The position numbers and the translations under genes were made by a program. Under the pieces are notes generated by a model that saw only the letters and a list, made by a program, of their open reading frames with translations, was not told the DNA's origin and made no database searches. Below, one piece after another: positions 19,216 to 27,465 of a stretch of 64,000 nucleotides of DNA. The DNA is from Alphaproteobacteria bacterium (GTDB lineage Bacteria; Pseudomonadota; Alphaproteobacteria; Rs-D84), in assembly GCA_017403085.1 (NCBI GenBank), contig JAFQOQ010000025.1, positions 60,442-124,441 of the forward strand, in the 5' to 3' direction. Each line of letters starts with the position of its first letter. The first letter of the stretch is position 1.

Positions 19216-19503
19216 TTATTTTTGCAATTGCGCCTTGTTAAAACACACGCGATAGCGGTCACAGCATTTTGCGATATCACGCGCAAGACTAATTGCACGG
19301 TTGCGGGAATTAAGGCCTTCTATATATGCAGAAACGTCACATATCGCACCATTTTCATTGATGTATTTATAAATAACCTGGCCGTCAATTGTTGGATAAT
19401 AATAATATGCGCCATTTGAATTAAATGCCCCCAACGCACAGCGATACTCACATCCATCGCATCGCGCAATATTCGTCTGTTTGGCTTGTGTAAAATTCCC
19501 CAT
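19216..19503 (-). CDS. Small Cys-rich protein of unknown function
   Basis: The 95-residue product has two Cys clusters: ARCDGCEYRCALG at about residues 14-26, and AKCCDRYRVC at about 79-88, with a further Cys in GAICDVSAY. Such spacing could bind zinc or an iron-sulfur cluster. There is no signal peptide. AGGAG lies upstream of the ATG. I do not recognise a family. It sits at the start of the accessory region, next to the HTH gene pair. Confidence 0.6.
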   Translation of the reverse strand: MGNFTQAKQTNIARCDGCEYRCALGAFNSNGAYYYYPTIDGQVIYKYINENGAICDVSAYIEGLNSRNRAISLARDIAKCCDRYRVCFNKAQLQK

Positions 19504-19600
19504 GTTTTTTCTCCTGACTTAGATTCATAAGTATTGGCAGGCTACGATATCATAACCGAATAAAAATGCAAATAAAAATGCGTACAAGTATATTGCAGTG

Positions 19601-19858
19601 CTATTTTGATTCTTCGTCCTGGTCAAGATACATTTGAAAAATCTTGGCAAATTCAATTGGTGTGGTATGCGTTTGTGTCAGTATCTTGGCCAATGTTTGC
19701 GTCGATATCCAGCGTGGCTGGCCATGACATGTTTTATGCTTGCTGATGTTAAAAGTGGTGGCGTCCAGCCCACATTTTACCGCCAGCCCAGAATATGTCA
19801 TATTATTCTTGTCGGCGATATAGCCAATTGCCCGCCATAACGCATTGTGATATCTCAT
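19601..19858 (-). CDS. Standalone HTH protein (S24-regulator N-terminal type), copy 1
   Basis: This 85-residue protein has the helix-turn-helix seen at the N-terminus of alphaproteobacterial S24-peptidase regulators: ALWRAIGYIADKNNMTYSGL, then KCGLDATTFNISKHKTCHGQ and PRWISTQTLAKIL. The usual S24 autoprotease half is missing. It is therefore a DNA-binding unit only, and may act as a repressor or as an anti-regulator. It is a paralogue of the divergent gene at 20154-20420, with which it shares about half its residues. The ATG at 19858 has AAAGGT upstream. Confidence 0.75.
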   Translation of the reverse strand: MRYHNALWRAIGYIADKNNMTYSGLAVKCGLDATTFNISKHKTCHGQPRWISTQTLAKILTQTHTTPIEFAKIFQMYLDQDEESK

Positions 19859-20153
19859 GATTTATACCTTTGTTATTTATTCAAGTACATTATTTGGTAT
19901 TTTACGCGCACACGTCAAGCGATACAACCATAAGTTGTTTTCGCCGTTATCTTTCTGCGAAATTTGTATTTTTTGCGATTCGGTAAAAATGATGCAAATC
20001 ATACACTTAGTCATCAATATGTTATAAAATTCGGTTAAATTACGCCCCAACCCCCGGCCCACGCGTGACAAGAATATATGCCTATGGTATTTTATTAGGA
20101 TTTGATGCATAATAACCAGCACGCCAAACAAATTGATACCAAGAGATAAAAAT
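19859..20153. other. Divergent promoter region between the two HTH genes
   Basis: The 295 bp between the divergent HTH paralogues hold no gene. The stretch is AT-rich with a GC island (CCCCAACCCCCGGCCCACG at about 20044). Promoters and operators for both regulators must lie here; no clear palindrome was seen. Confidence 0.4.
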
Positions 20154-20420
20154 ATGACACCTCATGCGGCACTGTGGGCAGCAATATGCTATATCGCACA
20201 GGAAAATCACATCAGTTGCTCTGGCTTAGCATGTCGCTGCAAACTGGATTCTACGACATTTAACCCCAGCAAACGATATACTATACACGGGCAACCACGA
20301 TGGATTTCTACATCTACGCTACAGAAGATACTGCATTGCACGAACACCACGCCCATGCATTTTGCACAAATTTTTCAGGATTTTCTGGACCAAGATACAC
20401 CACCCAGCGCGGCTCAATAG
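20154..20420 (+). CDS. Standalone HTH protein (S24-regulator N-terminal type), copy 2
   Basis: An 88-residue paralogue of the divergent gene at 19601. It has ALWAAICYIAQENHISCSGL, then KLDSTTFNPSKRYTIHGQPR and WISTSTLQKILHCTNTTPMH. The TTFNPSKR and GQPRW blocks match the DNA-binding half of S24 regulators more closely than copy 1 does. No peptidase domain follows. Start at 20154, with AAGAG a few bases upstream. Two divergent copies that may see the same operators suggest a small switch. Confidence 0.75.
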   Translation: MTPHAALWAAICYIAQENHISCSGLACRCKLDSTTFNPSKRYTIHGQPRWISTSTLQKILHCTNTTPMHFAQIFQDFLDQDTPPSAAQ

Positions 20421-20458
20421 ACAGATAGTTATATAAAAACATGCGGAATTGTTTTAAC

Positions 20459-21139
20459 CTACTGGCCGAGCTCAATCCCGTCGCACAATCCTGGTTTTGG
20501 TGGCAGTTTTAATCTATATCGTCCCTTGCTGTCTGTCGCTATGATTTCACGCCATGTCTTGTGGTTCCTGAATATACTGCGCAGCCGGGTTGAGCCAGAA
20601 CCTATGCCGCTAAGTATGCGTTTGCCATAAACCCACAGTTCGCCTTTCTCTCTGGCCTGCCACAACATTCTGATGACCTTGCCCTGGGTTTCACCGAATT
20701 TCAATTCCTTGCCTTGCCAGATAATGCATGTAAAGTCGCTGGTCGCTATTTGGAAATCGCTTTCTTGATACATCTTATGTTTGGCCTCGAAATCTTTGAT
20801 ACAGTCCATAAAGAACACAATGTCTGCGAATGCGATACGGACATCTGGTGCGTTTGGGATTTTGTCCTTGTGGCTGGTTATGATTTGGGGGATGGTGGGG
20901 CGACGAAAAAGTCGATATATTTCCGTTCTGTCAAGACGGTGCGGAAATGGGATTTGAATGTCGAGACGTTCTTGTTTAGGCCAGACTTTGTCCAAGGCGA
21001 CCTCTAGCGCGACAGGCCGAACACAGCACTCTATCTGTCCTGTTTCTGCCAGCATTTCTATAACGCTGATTTCACAGTGCCATCGCTTGGCCAGATCTGC
21101 CACGTCCATATAGACGTATGGAATATCAATCTCTATCAT
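20459..21139 (-). CDS. Protein with C-terminal winged-helix-like domain
   Basis: The 226-residue product starts with a short helix-turn-helix-like segment (YVYMDVADLAKRWHCEISVI) and ends in a region with the outline of a winged helix: CIIWQGKELKFGETQGKVIR, then YGKRILSGIGSGSTRLRSIF and a Tyr-Arg-Leu-Lys wing. The C-terminal block resembles the DNA-binding half of OmpR-type regulators. No receiver domain is present. GAGGG supports the ATG at 21139. The family is unknown to me; a DNA-binding role is likely. Confidence 0.55.
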   Translation of the reverse strand: MIEIDIPYVYMDVADLAKRWHCEISVIEMLAETGQIECCVRPVALEVALDKVWPKQERLDIQIPFPHRLDRTEIYRLFRRPTIPQIITSHKDKIPNAPDVRIAFADIVFFMDCIKDFEAKHKMYQESDFQIATSDFTCIIWQGKELKFGETQGKVIRMLWQAREKGELWVYGKRILSGIGSGSTRLRSIFRNHKTWREIIATDSKGRYRLKLPPKPGLCDGIELGQ

Positions 21140-21164
21140 ATTGCCCTCACAATGCATAGAATAG

Positions 21165-21197
21165 CAAAAAAGGAGTCGCCAAACGGCTAACTCCTTT
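21165..21197 (-). terminator. Terminator of the eight-gene operon
   Basis: AAAGGAGT (21169-21176) pairs with ACTCCTTT (21190-21197), with an inner GCC/GGC pair around AAAC; on the minus strand T6 follows. It ends the operon 28047-21263. Confidence 0.85.
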
Positions 21198-21262
21198 CCT
21201 ATTCTGCGTTGATTTTACACCACAATCATATGGGTTTCAACAGGAAAGAAAGCCTAGGAAAT

Positions 21263-22141
21263 TCATCTGTAGGCTTCTTCCATGTGTCTACATGCTATGA
21301 GTTTTTTTAACCTCTTTACATTTTGATCGCTTGATACCCAACTTAACTCTGGTTGTTTTACTCCCATCAAAAACATACATAAACAGTAAAAGAATTGCCT
21401 ATCTTGAAAGGTTGTATCAAATCGTTTCCCGTATCCGACTTCAAACATTTCTTGCGGTTCGCCGTACATGTATCTGAACTCGTATGCCGGATCAGCATAC
21501 TGAAATGCCCCCAAATCAATTACCCCTGTAATAGTGGTATTATCCTGACTTACCATTATGTTATTAAAGTGTAAATCCGCATGACAAGGCAGCAGTTCCA
21601 TGTCTTTTGCCGCATCTTTGTATACACTAAAAGCATTTTCTATTATGGAACGTTCTTCTACTGATAATTTTCCACGTGTTTCTTCTGTATACCAACTATC
21701 AAAACACTTAATTTGATACTCCGCTGTTCTTTTTAATCGTCCAGGCATTTGTTGATTTTTTATGGAATGTATCTGCTTACAAATTCTGCCATATTGAAAC
21801 TGAATTGCCTGCTTTGTGTTGTCAGGCAGTCTTAGATATTCTTCATATGAAAATGCTTTGCCAGGCACCCTGGTTTCTATTAAAATCTCTCGTCCATCTT
21901 CCAATCTGGAGTGTGTTATAAGTTTTGGTATTACAAGTTTTGTTTTGTTGGCCAAATAATCAAGAACTTTATCCTCAGCATTTTGGTAGTCATTGGGTAG
22001 CTGGTTCTTGGAAACCTTTGCTATGTAGTTATTACCTATGGCCCATGTTTGTGCAAACAACCCCTCATTCAGAGGGGTTATTGCATCTGCCTGTATATCA
22101 GGCAGGTTTCCATTTATAAGGTTCAGTATTTGTTTCTGCAA
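21263..22141 (-). CDS. APH-fold kinase (small-molecule phosphotransferase)
   Basis: A 292-residue protein with the aminoglycoside/choline kinase fold: nucleotide-loop PLNEGLFAQTWAIGNNYIAK, the catalytic loop HADLHFNNIMV (about residues 190-200) and the metal Asp in GVIDLGAFQYADPAYEF. It would phosphorylate a small hydroxylated or aminated molecule with ATP or GTP. The start appears to be a TTG at 22141, two bases after the upstream stop, because no ATG occurs near the conserved N-terminus. It is the last gene of the operon and sits directly before the terminator. Confidence 0.8.
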   Translation of the reverse strand: MQKQILNLINGNLPDIQADAITPLNEGLFAQTWAIGNNYIAKVSKNQLPNDYQNAEDKVLDYLANKTKLVIPKLITHSRLEDGREILIETRVPGKAFSYEEYLRLPDNTKQAIQFQYGRICKQIHSIKNQQMPGRLKRTAEYQIKCFDSWYTEETRGKLSVEERSIIENAFSVYKDAAKDMELLPCHADLHFNNIMVSQDNTTITGVIDLGAFQYADPAYEFRYMYGEPQEMFEVGYGKRFDTTFQDRQFFYCLCMFLMGVKQPELSWVSSDQNVKRLKKLIACRHMEEAYR

Positions 22142-22143
22142 GC

Positions 22144-22635
22144 TTATCTCATTTTTTGGATATCTAATACAGTAAGTTTGAATGTGCCAATTGGAATCTT
22201 AACTGTGCGTACGTCCCCAACCTTAGCACCCATCAATGGGAATACAATCGGTGCATTATAACTGTATATTTTGTTCTTGTAATCCTCGCCACCCAACGGT
22301 ACCAGCCCAATAGTTTTTTCCTGCTGCTTTAGGTTGGCAAGATTTTCTTCTAACACCTTAACCCAGCAATACATACCTACAATCTTTGGGTTGGCAGGAA
22401 TAGTGTCTGCAAAAACCCGATAATTGTCCAGCTCTCTTACCGCTTTGAACAGCTTATCTTCTGCCAATTTTTCCTCACGAGTTAGGCTTTCATAGGCAAA
22501 GTTATCATGCCATGAGTTTGTGTCGCCCTCAAAAGCATTATTCTTTTCTTTTCTGATGTGGTCCAGTTCCGCCTCTAGTTGTTTAATTCTGGCAATACTT
22601 GACTGCATGTATTCTTGTGTGACAAAGACTTTCAT
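22144..22635 (-). CDS. GreA/GreB-like transcript-cleavage factor
   Basis: The 163-residue protein has a Gre arrangement: an N-terminal coiled coil whose tip contains acidic residues (FEGDTNSWHDNFAYESLTRE, comparable to the GDLSENAEY tip of GreA), then a C-terminal FKBP-like domain (EKTIGLVPLGGEDYKN; APIVFPLMGAKVGDVRTVKI). Gre factors insert the tip into the RNA polymerase secondary channel and stimulate cleavage of backtracked transcripts. It differs from housekeeping GreA in the tip spacing and is embedded in an accessory operon, so it is a specialised paralogue. AAGGGA precedes the start. Confidence 0.75.
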   Translation of the reverse strand: MKVFVTQEYMQSSIARIKQLEAELDHIRKEKNNAFEGDTNSWHDNFAYESLTREEKLAEDKLFKAVRELDNYRVFADTIPANPKIVGMYCWVKVLEENLANLKQQEKTIGLVPLGGEDYKNKIYSYNAPIVFPLMGAKVGDVRTVKIPIGTFKLTVLDIQKMR

Positions 22636-22644
22636 TTCAATCCC

Positions 22645-23310
22645 TTATCTCTGTATTATTTGTCCCCGTTTGCAGATACCTGCGAAACCGTTATTTCTTA
22701 CAAATTCTTGAGCCTCTTCATATTCATTTTTAGGAATATGAACTAGCCATGTTTTGTTCTTTATATCATATGGCGCATTATTTAGAACGGCGATGTTCGA
22801 ATGCGTCATATTTGGTTTTACCGTTGCTTCATGGAATATAATATCTGCTTTCTTGGCAAAGTCAGTATGAAGCAATGATTGGTTTGTATCACCTGAGTAT
22901 AATATTTTATTCTCTAAAAACAAGCAATTGTTTGGTTCCTCGCCTGGGATATGTTCCGTTTCCATAGTTTGATACAAAATTTTGCCGTTTGGTGACACCT
23001 TTTTCCAGCTTGAATCAGATATGCCCTGAAGCCGTAGCAACGCTTTACAGTCTGCACCACCAACCATAAGTCGTTTTCCTAGTTTGTACTTCGCATATAG
23101 TATCAAAGTAGATAATGATCCAGTATGGTCGCCGTGCAGGTGCGAAATAAGCACCGCATCTACATCCGGCAGAAGTCCCTGTCTATGTAACTCAGGGAAA
23201 ACGGTGTAGCCGCAATCTAAAAGTATACCAACCCCATCGTCATTTTTTACAAACAACGAGGTGTTATACCCATCAAATGCACCGTTTGCCCCAAGCACAT
23301 GTATTTTCAT
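22645..23310 (-). CDS. Metallo-beta-lactamase-fold hydrolase
   Basis: A 221-residue MBL protein with the metal motif ISHLHGDHTG (about residues 55-64), the linking His in METEHIPGEE, and Asp in ILYSGDTNQSLLH, followed by FHEATV. The layout resembles ribonuclease Z and phosphodiesterase-like members that cut phosphodiester bonds in RNA or cyclic nucleotides, though the substrate is open. It overlaps the CYTH gene by one base, and AAGGA lies before the start. Confidence 0.85.
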   Translation of the reverse strand: MKIHVLGANGAFDGYNTSLFVKNDDGVGILLDCGYTVFPELHRQGLLPDVDAVLISHLHGDHTGSLSTLILYAKYKLGKRLMVGGADCKALLRLQGISDSSWKKVSPNGKILYQTMETEHIPGEEPNNCLFLENKILYSGDTNQSLLHTDFAKKADIIFHEATVKPNMTHSNIAVLNNAPYDIKNKTWLVHIPKNEYEEAQEFVRNNGFAGICKRGQIIQR

Positions 23311-24107
23311 TATAAATCCTTGTCAAATAATAATTCAGGGACTTCTTTTATTTTAATTCCCTTTCTTCTATACAACTCCTCAGTGTTGCAAGAAACTATT
23401 TCCATGCCTCTATAGTCGCACTTATCTATCAATTCATCATAGATGCTTTCATCTTCAGATTCGATTTCCATATATGGTTCCAGGTGTGGCCACTGATCAA
23501 TATCAATTTCTGCCCCTTTGTATTCATACTGAGTTCTTATCTTTTCTTGAACATTCCGCTTAGCAAACCCCAACGCAGTCAACAAAGCATCTGTTTCTTC
23601 AACACTGTTTACTGGTATCTCATATTCACCAACTTTTTGTATAGCAGATGTATTTTTATCAAATACATGTTTCACTGTTAGGGTTGACTTATCACCAGTT
23701 CTGCGTAATCTTATCCACTTATTTGGGTTGATACCAAGTTCTAAAATCTGTGATGCAATTGGAAGATTTTTTATCGTTGCAACATCATCTAACATATCTA
23801 CAATTTCATCAAGTGTTGTCTTGCCATATGAATTCATGACTGGTTGAACTAGTTCGTCTGGCAACAGATCTTCCACCTCTATAAATAGGTTTTTTAATCT
23901 CTGTCTATATGATTTTTCAATCAACACCCCTGGTGCTTTTTCCAGCTGGTCTATTATTTCTTTAAATCGGTGTCCTATTGTTGGCAAATCATATGTATAA
24001 ATCTTTTGACGATTTTTACCCTTAAATGTTGCCCCAAGGTTCTTTAATTTGCTCTCTGCATCCTCTACAGATATATTTAAGATTTTTATCTCTTTTTCGT
24101 AGCTCAT
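23310..24107 (-). CDS. CYTH-domain protein (triphosphatase/adenylate cyclase class IV fold)
   Basis: A 265-residue protein starting MSYEKEIKILNISVEDAESK, the ExExK-type opening of CYTH enzymes, with WIRLRRTGDKSTLTVKH in the middle and AEIDIDQWPHLEPYMEIESE near the end, all tunnel-lining charged patches. CYTH enzymes bind the triphosphate of nucleotides, RNA or thiamine and usually hydrolyse it; some are cyclases. About 85 residues between 55 and 140 are an unusual helical insertion (LEKAPGVLIEKSYRQRLKNL). It overlaps the radical SAM gene by four bases. Confidence 0.85.
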   Translation of the reverse strand: MSYEKEIKILNISVEDAESKLKNLGATFKGKNRQKIYTYDLPTIGHRFKEIIDQLEKAPGVLIEKSYRQRLKNLFIEVEDLLPDELVQPVMNSYGKTTLDEIVDMLDDVATIKNLPIASQILELGINPNKWIRLRRTGDKSTLTVKHVFDKNTSAIQKVGEYEIPVNSVEETDALLTALGFAKRNVQEKIRTQYEYKGAEIDIDQWPHLEPYMEIESEDESIYDELIDKCDYRGMEIVSCNTEELYRRKGIKIKEVPELLFDKDL

Positions 24108-24865
24108 CGGTTTTTCCCTCTCAGTTGTTTAATTAAGATGTCTTTTCCGTTGGAATTATAGCATAGGTTCCCATTTGGGGTTATAACTAAATATTTACTT
24201 TCAAGCGAAGACTTATTTCTGAATGTTAGGTTTGCATGTTTTAAGTGTTGCTGAAAGTATGTTTTTGCCTGCTCAAACTGTTCTGTTGTGACAGCTGTGT
24301 TGCTAAATGTGTCTATTGCACGTCCACGAATTGGCGACACCTGAAACAATCTCACACCATCAATTGGCAACTCATTTAGTCTTGTGACAAGTTCTGGTAT
24401 TGAATTCAGGTTGAATTTGTTAATCACGACATTTATTGTCACTTTCTTATTCGGATAGCAATCCTTAATATGTTTAACAACTGCTAATACCTGTTCCTGA
24501 TGGGTTGCGCCTCTGCCCAATTTGGCATTGATTGTTGAATCCACAGTGTCAAGCGACAAGGTAAACATATCGATATATTCAGCAATTTTTTGCAAACGCT
24601 CCGGTGTTAACAGCGCACCATTTGTATTCAACTTGTTTATTATTTTATGCTCATATGATGTTTGAAGCAGTATATCTAAACCCTGATACAGTAGTGGTTC
24701 GCCACCAGACCATGTCAATTCCTTTACACCCCTTGATATCAGATACTGCAATATGCCCATGCTTTCTGCAGCAGAACAATCTGTTGCATTTTGCTCTCTA
24801 AAGCAATAGATGCAGTTCTGGTTGCACTTTGATGTTATATTCCAGCACAGTTCTTTTTTGCTCAT
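24104..24865 (-). CDS. Radical SAM enzyme with viperin-like features
   Basis: A 253-residue radical SAM protein: Cys14, Cys18 and Cys21 of CNQNCIYC hold the [4Fe-4S] cluster, SGGEP (53-57) binds SAM. Several later segments resemble viperin: SLDTVDSTINAKLGRG (104-119), INVVINKFN (144-152), LFQV (173-176) and KYLVITPNGNLCYN (224-237). Viperin converts a nucleoside triphosphate to a chain-terminating ddh-nucleotide. The last part is shorter than in known viperins and lacks their C-terminal FDxxMF/RGG block, so the substrate may differ. AGAGG precedes the start. The match is by eye, and a generic radical SAM enzyme remains possible. Confidence 0.7.
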   Translation of the reverse strand: MSKKELCWNITSKCNQNCIYCFREQNATDCSAAESMGILQYLISRGVKELTWSGGEPLLYQGLDILLQTSYEHKIINKLNTNGALLTPERLQKIAEYIDMFTLSLDTVDSTINAKLGRGATHQEQVLAVVKHIKDCYPNKKVTINVVINKFNLNSIPELVTRLNELPIDGVRLFQVSPIRGRAIDTFSNTAVTTEQFEQAKTYFQQHLKHANLTFRNKSSLESKYLVITPNGNLCYNSNGKDILIKQLRGKNR

Positions 24866-25611
24866 CTTTGCCTCTTTTGTGCCAACACATACCCAAATCT
24901 ATGATAATGGTGATAAGGATGCTCTGTATGAGCATGTTCAAATGATGGTGTGTTGTTCTCTTTTATATGCAGCACTTGCCATTCTTCTGTCGGGAAGAAT
25001 GTCGCCATTTGTCCTTTTCTGAGATACTTATTTTCTGGAAACCTGTCGTAGTCCTGTTCATCTATTGCCATCATATAGTCAATGTATAGGTAACCACCAT
25101 CAGATACTATCCCTTGTATTATTTTTGTCTTTTCTTCTAGTGTTTTTGATGCATTAAGAGAATATTGATAAGAACATGAAGTGAAAACTACATCAAACTT
25201 TTGTTTTGGAGGCAAAGCGTAGAAATCTCGTTCTTCAATCTTTACCAAATGATTCAATCCCTCTATCTTAACCTTTTCTATACATCCCTTGTATGTTCTT
25301 GGTTCTGTTGGGAACGGTGGCAAAGTTGTAAGCCCTGCATATGGGATTGGCTTTGTTTTTTCATATATAGGGAACTCTTTTGTTGCACCATATAGTGCGC
25401 TTTTATCCACGTCGTAACCCGTAACGTGATGTCCCTTGCGTGCGAACGGGAACACAAATTTTCCATCAGAACATCCAACAACGCAGGCATTGAAATGTCC
25501 ATTAAACGTATGTTCCGCCAATCTAATTAAACCGTAGAGCCTGCTTGGTGGTTGCCCCCAAATACTTTTTGTTTTCAATTTAACGCCTTTTTGTATTTTG
25601 ATTGCATGCAT
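24862..25611 (-). CDS. SAM-dependent methyltransferase, class I
   Basis: A 249-residue methyltransferase. Motif I is ACVVGCSDGKFVFPFARKGH, then the acidic end of strand 2 (VTGYDVDKSALYG); motif IV region is KFDVVFTSCSYQYSLNA, and motif VI GIVSDGGYLYIDYM. The acceptor is not evident. The ATG at 25611 avoids a long overlap with the U32 gene and has the remaining sequence in its family range; the frame is open to 25659. It overlaps the radical SAM gene by four bases, so both are probably translated together. The C-terminus is His-rich (EHAHTEHPYHHYHRF), which is notable. Confidence 0.8.
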   Translation of the reverse strand: MHAIKIQKGVKLKTKSIWGQPPSRLYGLIRLAEHTFNGHFNACVVGCSDGKFVFPFARKGHHVTGYDVDKSALYGATKEFPIYEKTKPIPYAGLTTLPPFPTEPRTYKGCIEKVKIEGLNHLVKIEERDFYALPPKQKFDVVFTSCSYQYSLNASKTLEEKTKIIQGIVSDGGYLYIDYMMAIDEQDYDRFPENKYLRKGQMATFFPTEEWQVLHIKENNTPSFEHAHTEHPYHHYHRFGYVLAQKRQR

Positions 25612-27463
25612 ATCCAGCAATCGGTTGTTTCCCAGATAATAAGTCAAAAACTTGTTCAATGCTTAAGTCATTAACTACATATCTGCTGATTCCTGCAGTG
25701 CTTGTATTGTGTATAGGCTCACTCGCAAGTATAATTCTGAAGTCGGGATAACACTTAACATCAAAATCAATTCCCTTATCTATATTTTTCATTGTCTTGG
25801 TCTTGTTGTATGAGCATTCTTTACATCCGAATAAATGTCTGAAACACATTCTGGTAAACACCAGTGGCAATCTGCCGTAGGAAATACTATTAAAGTTCTC
25901 GCCGGCAAGAATTTTGCCATTCTGTTTTGTTGATAGTTCTGGCGATGCAGTAAATGTGCTTATACCTTGTCCCTTAAGGTACTGTAATGTCTTTTTATTC
26001 CATACTGGTATCGTATAATCTACCAATCTTTCTCTTAATGGTATATCTATAAATGCTGAGAGTTGGCCTATGTGTGTAAACATCACTCTTTTGCCAGCGA
26101 ATTGCCGATAGAGATGTTGCAGATTTTTGTTATCGAAATTAAACATGGGCAACTTGTATATTATGTTGTCGCTTTCTAAATCAGTACATCTTTCTAGATT
26201 TGCTATTGATCCAACATCATACACAAAGGTATGCTTTGGATAGCGTTCCATAAGTCCTTTTAACTTATTTTTATCATTTGTTTCAAGCCATATTTCATTC
26301 ACATCGGAACGATTACTGCTGTTTTGAGCACGTGTTTTTTTGACAGATTGTGTTATCTTCTCAAGAGTTGTCGTATCAATGTAAAGAGGAGTTCCTATTG
26401 ATTCACTGCCGGTTATTTTATAAACATTCTTCCCTGTTAGTTTCTCTATTGTGTGTGAAAAACTATCTGGATCGAATTCAATGAAACATGCAGGCACCGG
26501 TCTTTTAAATTTATGCCCCTCGCCACAACTGTCAATGTATGTTATATCCTGAATAAATCCTTGGCTGGAGTGTATGTTAAAACTTATATTATTTCCTGCA
26601 ATATCATACGGTGCGGCATATATCAATGGCACAGCCCTGGTATGTTTTTCGCTATACAGACCATTTTGTTCTATTGATGTTCCGTACATATATCCAGTCT
26701 GTGGATGAATTAACTCGCCGGCTTTCATATAATTTACATAGTTTCCTATTTGGTAAGGATTTCTTTTTCTGCCCTCTAATTTCCAACTTGTCACTTGTGG
26801 CAGGTCTTTGATAACCCCAGCGCAATTCATATCTGTAACATATAACAAATTTCCGCTGGCATGCTTTGTGCAATATCTATCCCTACAGAAAATCTCACAC
26901 TTGCCTCTATTACCACTGCCTCCATTTAGGAGAGATGAAAAATAACATTGCCCTGAAAAACTAATGCACTGAGATCCATATACAAAGCATTCTGTTTCAA
27001 GGGGAGAACTGTCGCATATTTGTCTTATTGTGTCCTTGGTCAACTCTCTGGCCAGGACGACACGTTCAACACCTAATTGCTCGGCAAGTTTCATGTCATC
27101 CGAGTTATGTATTCCAAACTGAGTAGAAAGATGAACAGGTACATTAGCAAAATTCTTTCTTAATTCTGTTATAAGACCAATGTCTGTGGCAATGAATGCA
27201 TCTGGTAGATATTCTGGATGTTGCTTAAATAGTTTAAGAATTTCTGCAATTTCTGTGTCAAAAAGCAAAGTATTCAATGTAAGGTAAAAGCGTATTCCGT
27301 TTTCGTGCAGCCTGTCTAATACGGTCTTGTATTGCTTGAATGAAAAGTTATCTGCCTTATCTCTTGCGTTCCATTTCTTAAAACCGCCATAAACCGCATC
27401 TACTCCACTACGTATTGCTACGTCCACATGCTTTAATGAACCAGCAGGGAATAGTATTTCCAT
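25580..27463 (-). CDS. Large peptidase U32-family protein
   Basis: A 627-residue protein. Residues 1-300 are a U32 TIM-barrel: MEILFPAGSLKHVDVAIRSG, then FYLTLNTLLFD, VHLSTQFGIHNSD, and the Cys-rich block SGQCYFSSLLNGGSGNRGKC with CFVYGSQC. The C-terminal half appears to be a second, degenerate barrel or a U32-specific extension, with four late Cys (MCFRHLFGCKEC and KCYPDF). Most U32 proteins (TrhP, RlhA, UbiU/V) are RNA- or quinone-modifying enzymes that bind an iron-sulfur cluster, not peptidases. It is about half as long again as the housekeeping copy at 62175. It overlaps the methyltransferase gene by 32 bases. Confidence 0.8.
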   Translation of the reverse strand: MEILFPAGSLKHVDVAIRSGVDAVYGGFKKWNARDKADNFSFKQYKTVLDRLHENGIRFYLTLNTLLFDTEIAEILKLFKQHPEYLPDAFIATDIGLITELRKNFANVPVHLSTQFGIHNSDDMKLAEQLGVERVVLARELTKDTIRQICDSSPLETECFVYGSQCISFSGQCYFSSLLNGGSGNRGKCEIFCRDRYCTKHASGNLLYVTDMNCAGVIKDLPQVTSWKLEGRKRNPYQIGNYVNYMKAGELIHPQTGYMYGTSIEQNGLYSEKHTRAVPLIYAAPYDIAGNNISFNIHSSQGFIQDITYIDSCGEGHKFKRPVPACFIEFDPDSFSHTIEKLTGKNVYKITGSESIGTPLYIDTTTLEKITQSVKKTRAQNSSNRSDVNEIWLETNDKNKLKGLMERYPKHTFVYDVGSIANLERCTDLESDNIIYKLPMFNFDNKNLQHLYRQFAGKRVMFTHIGQLSAFIDIPLRERLVDYTIPVWNKKTLQYLKGQGISTFTASPELSTKQNGKILAGENFNSISYGRLPLVFTRMCFRHLFGCKECSYNKTKTMKNIDKGIDFDVKCYPDFRIILASEPIHNTSTAGISRYVVNDLSIEQVFDLLSGKQPIAGYACNQNTKRR

Positions 27464-27465
27464 CT

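Noticed and set aside
24104..24865. Calling the radical SAM gene a confirmed viperin
   Set aside because: The match is by eye, the C-terminal viperin block is missing, and the segments could also occur in other radical SAM families, so it is only given as viperin-like.
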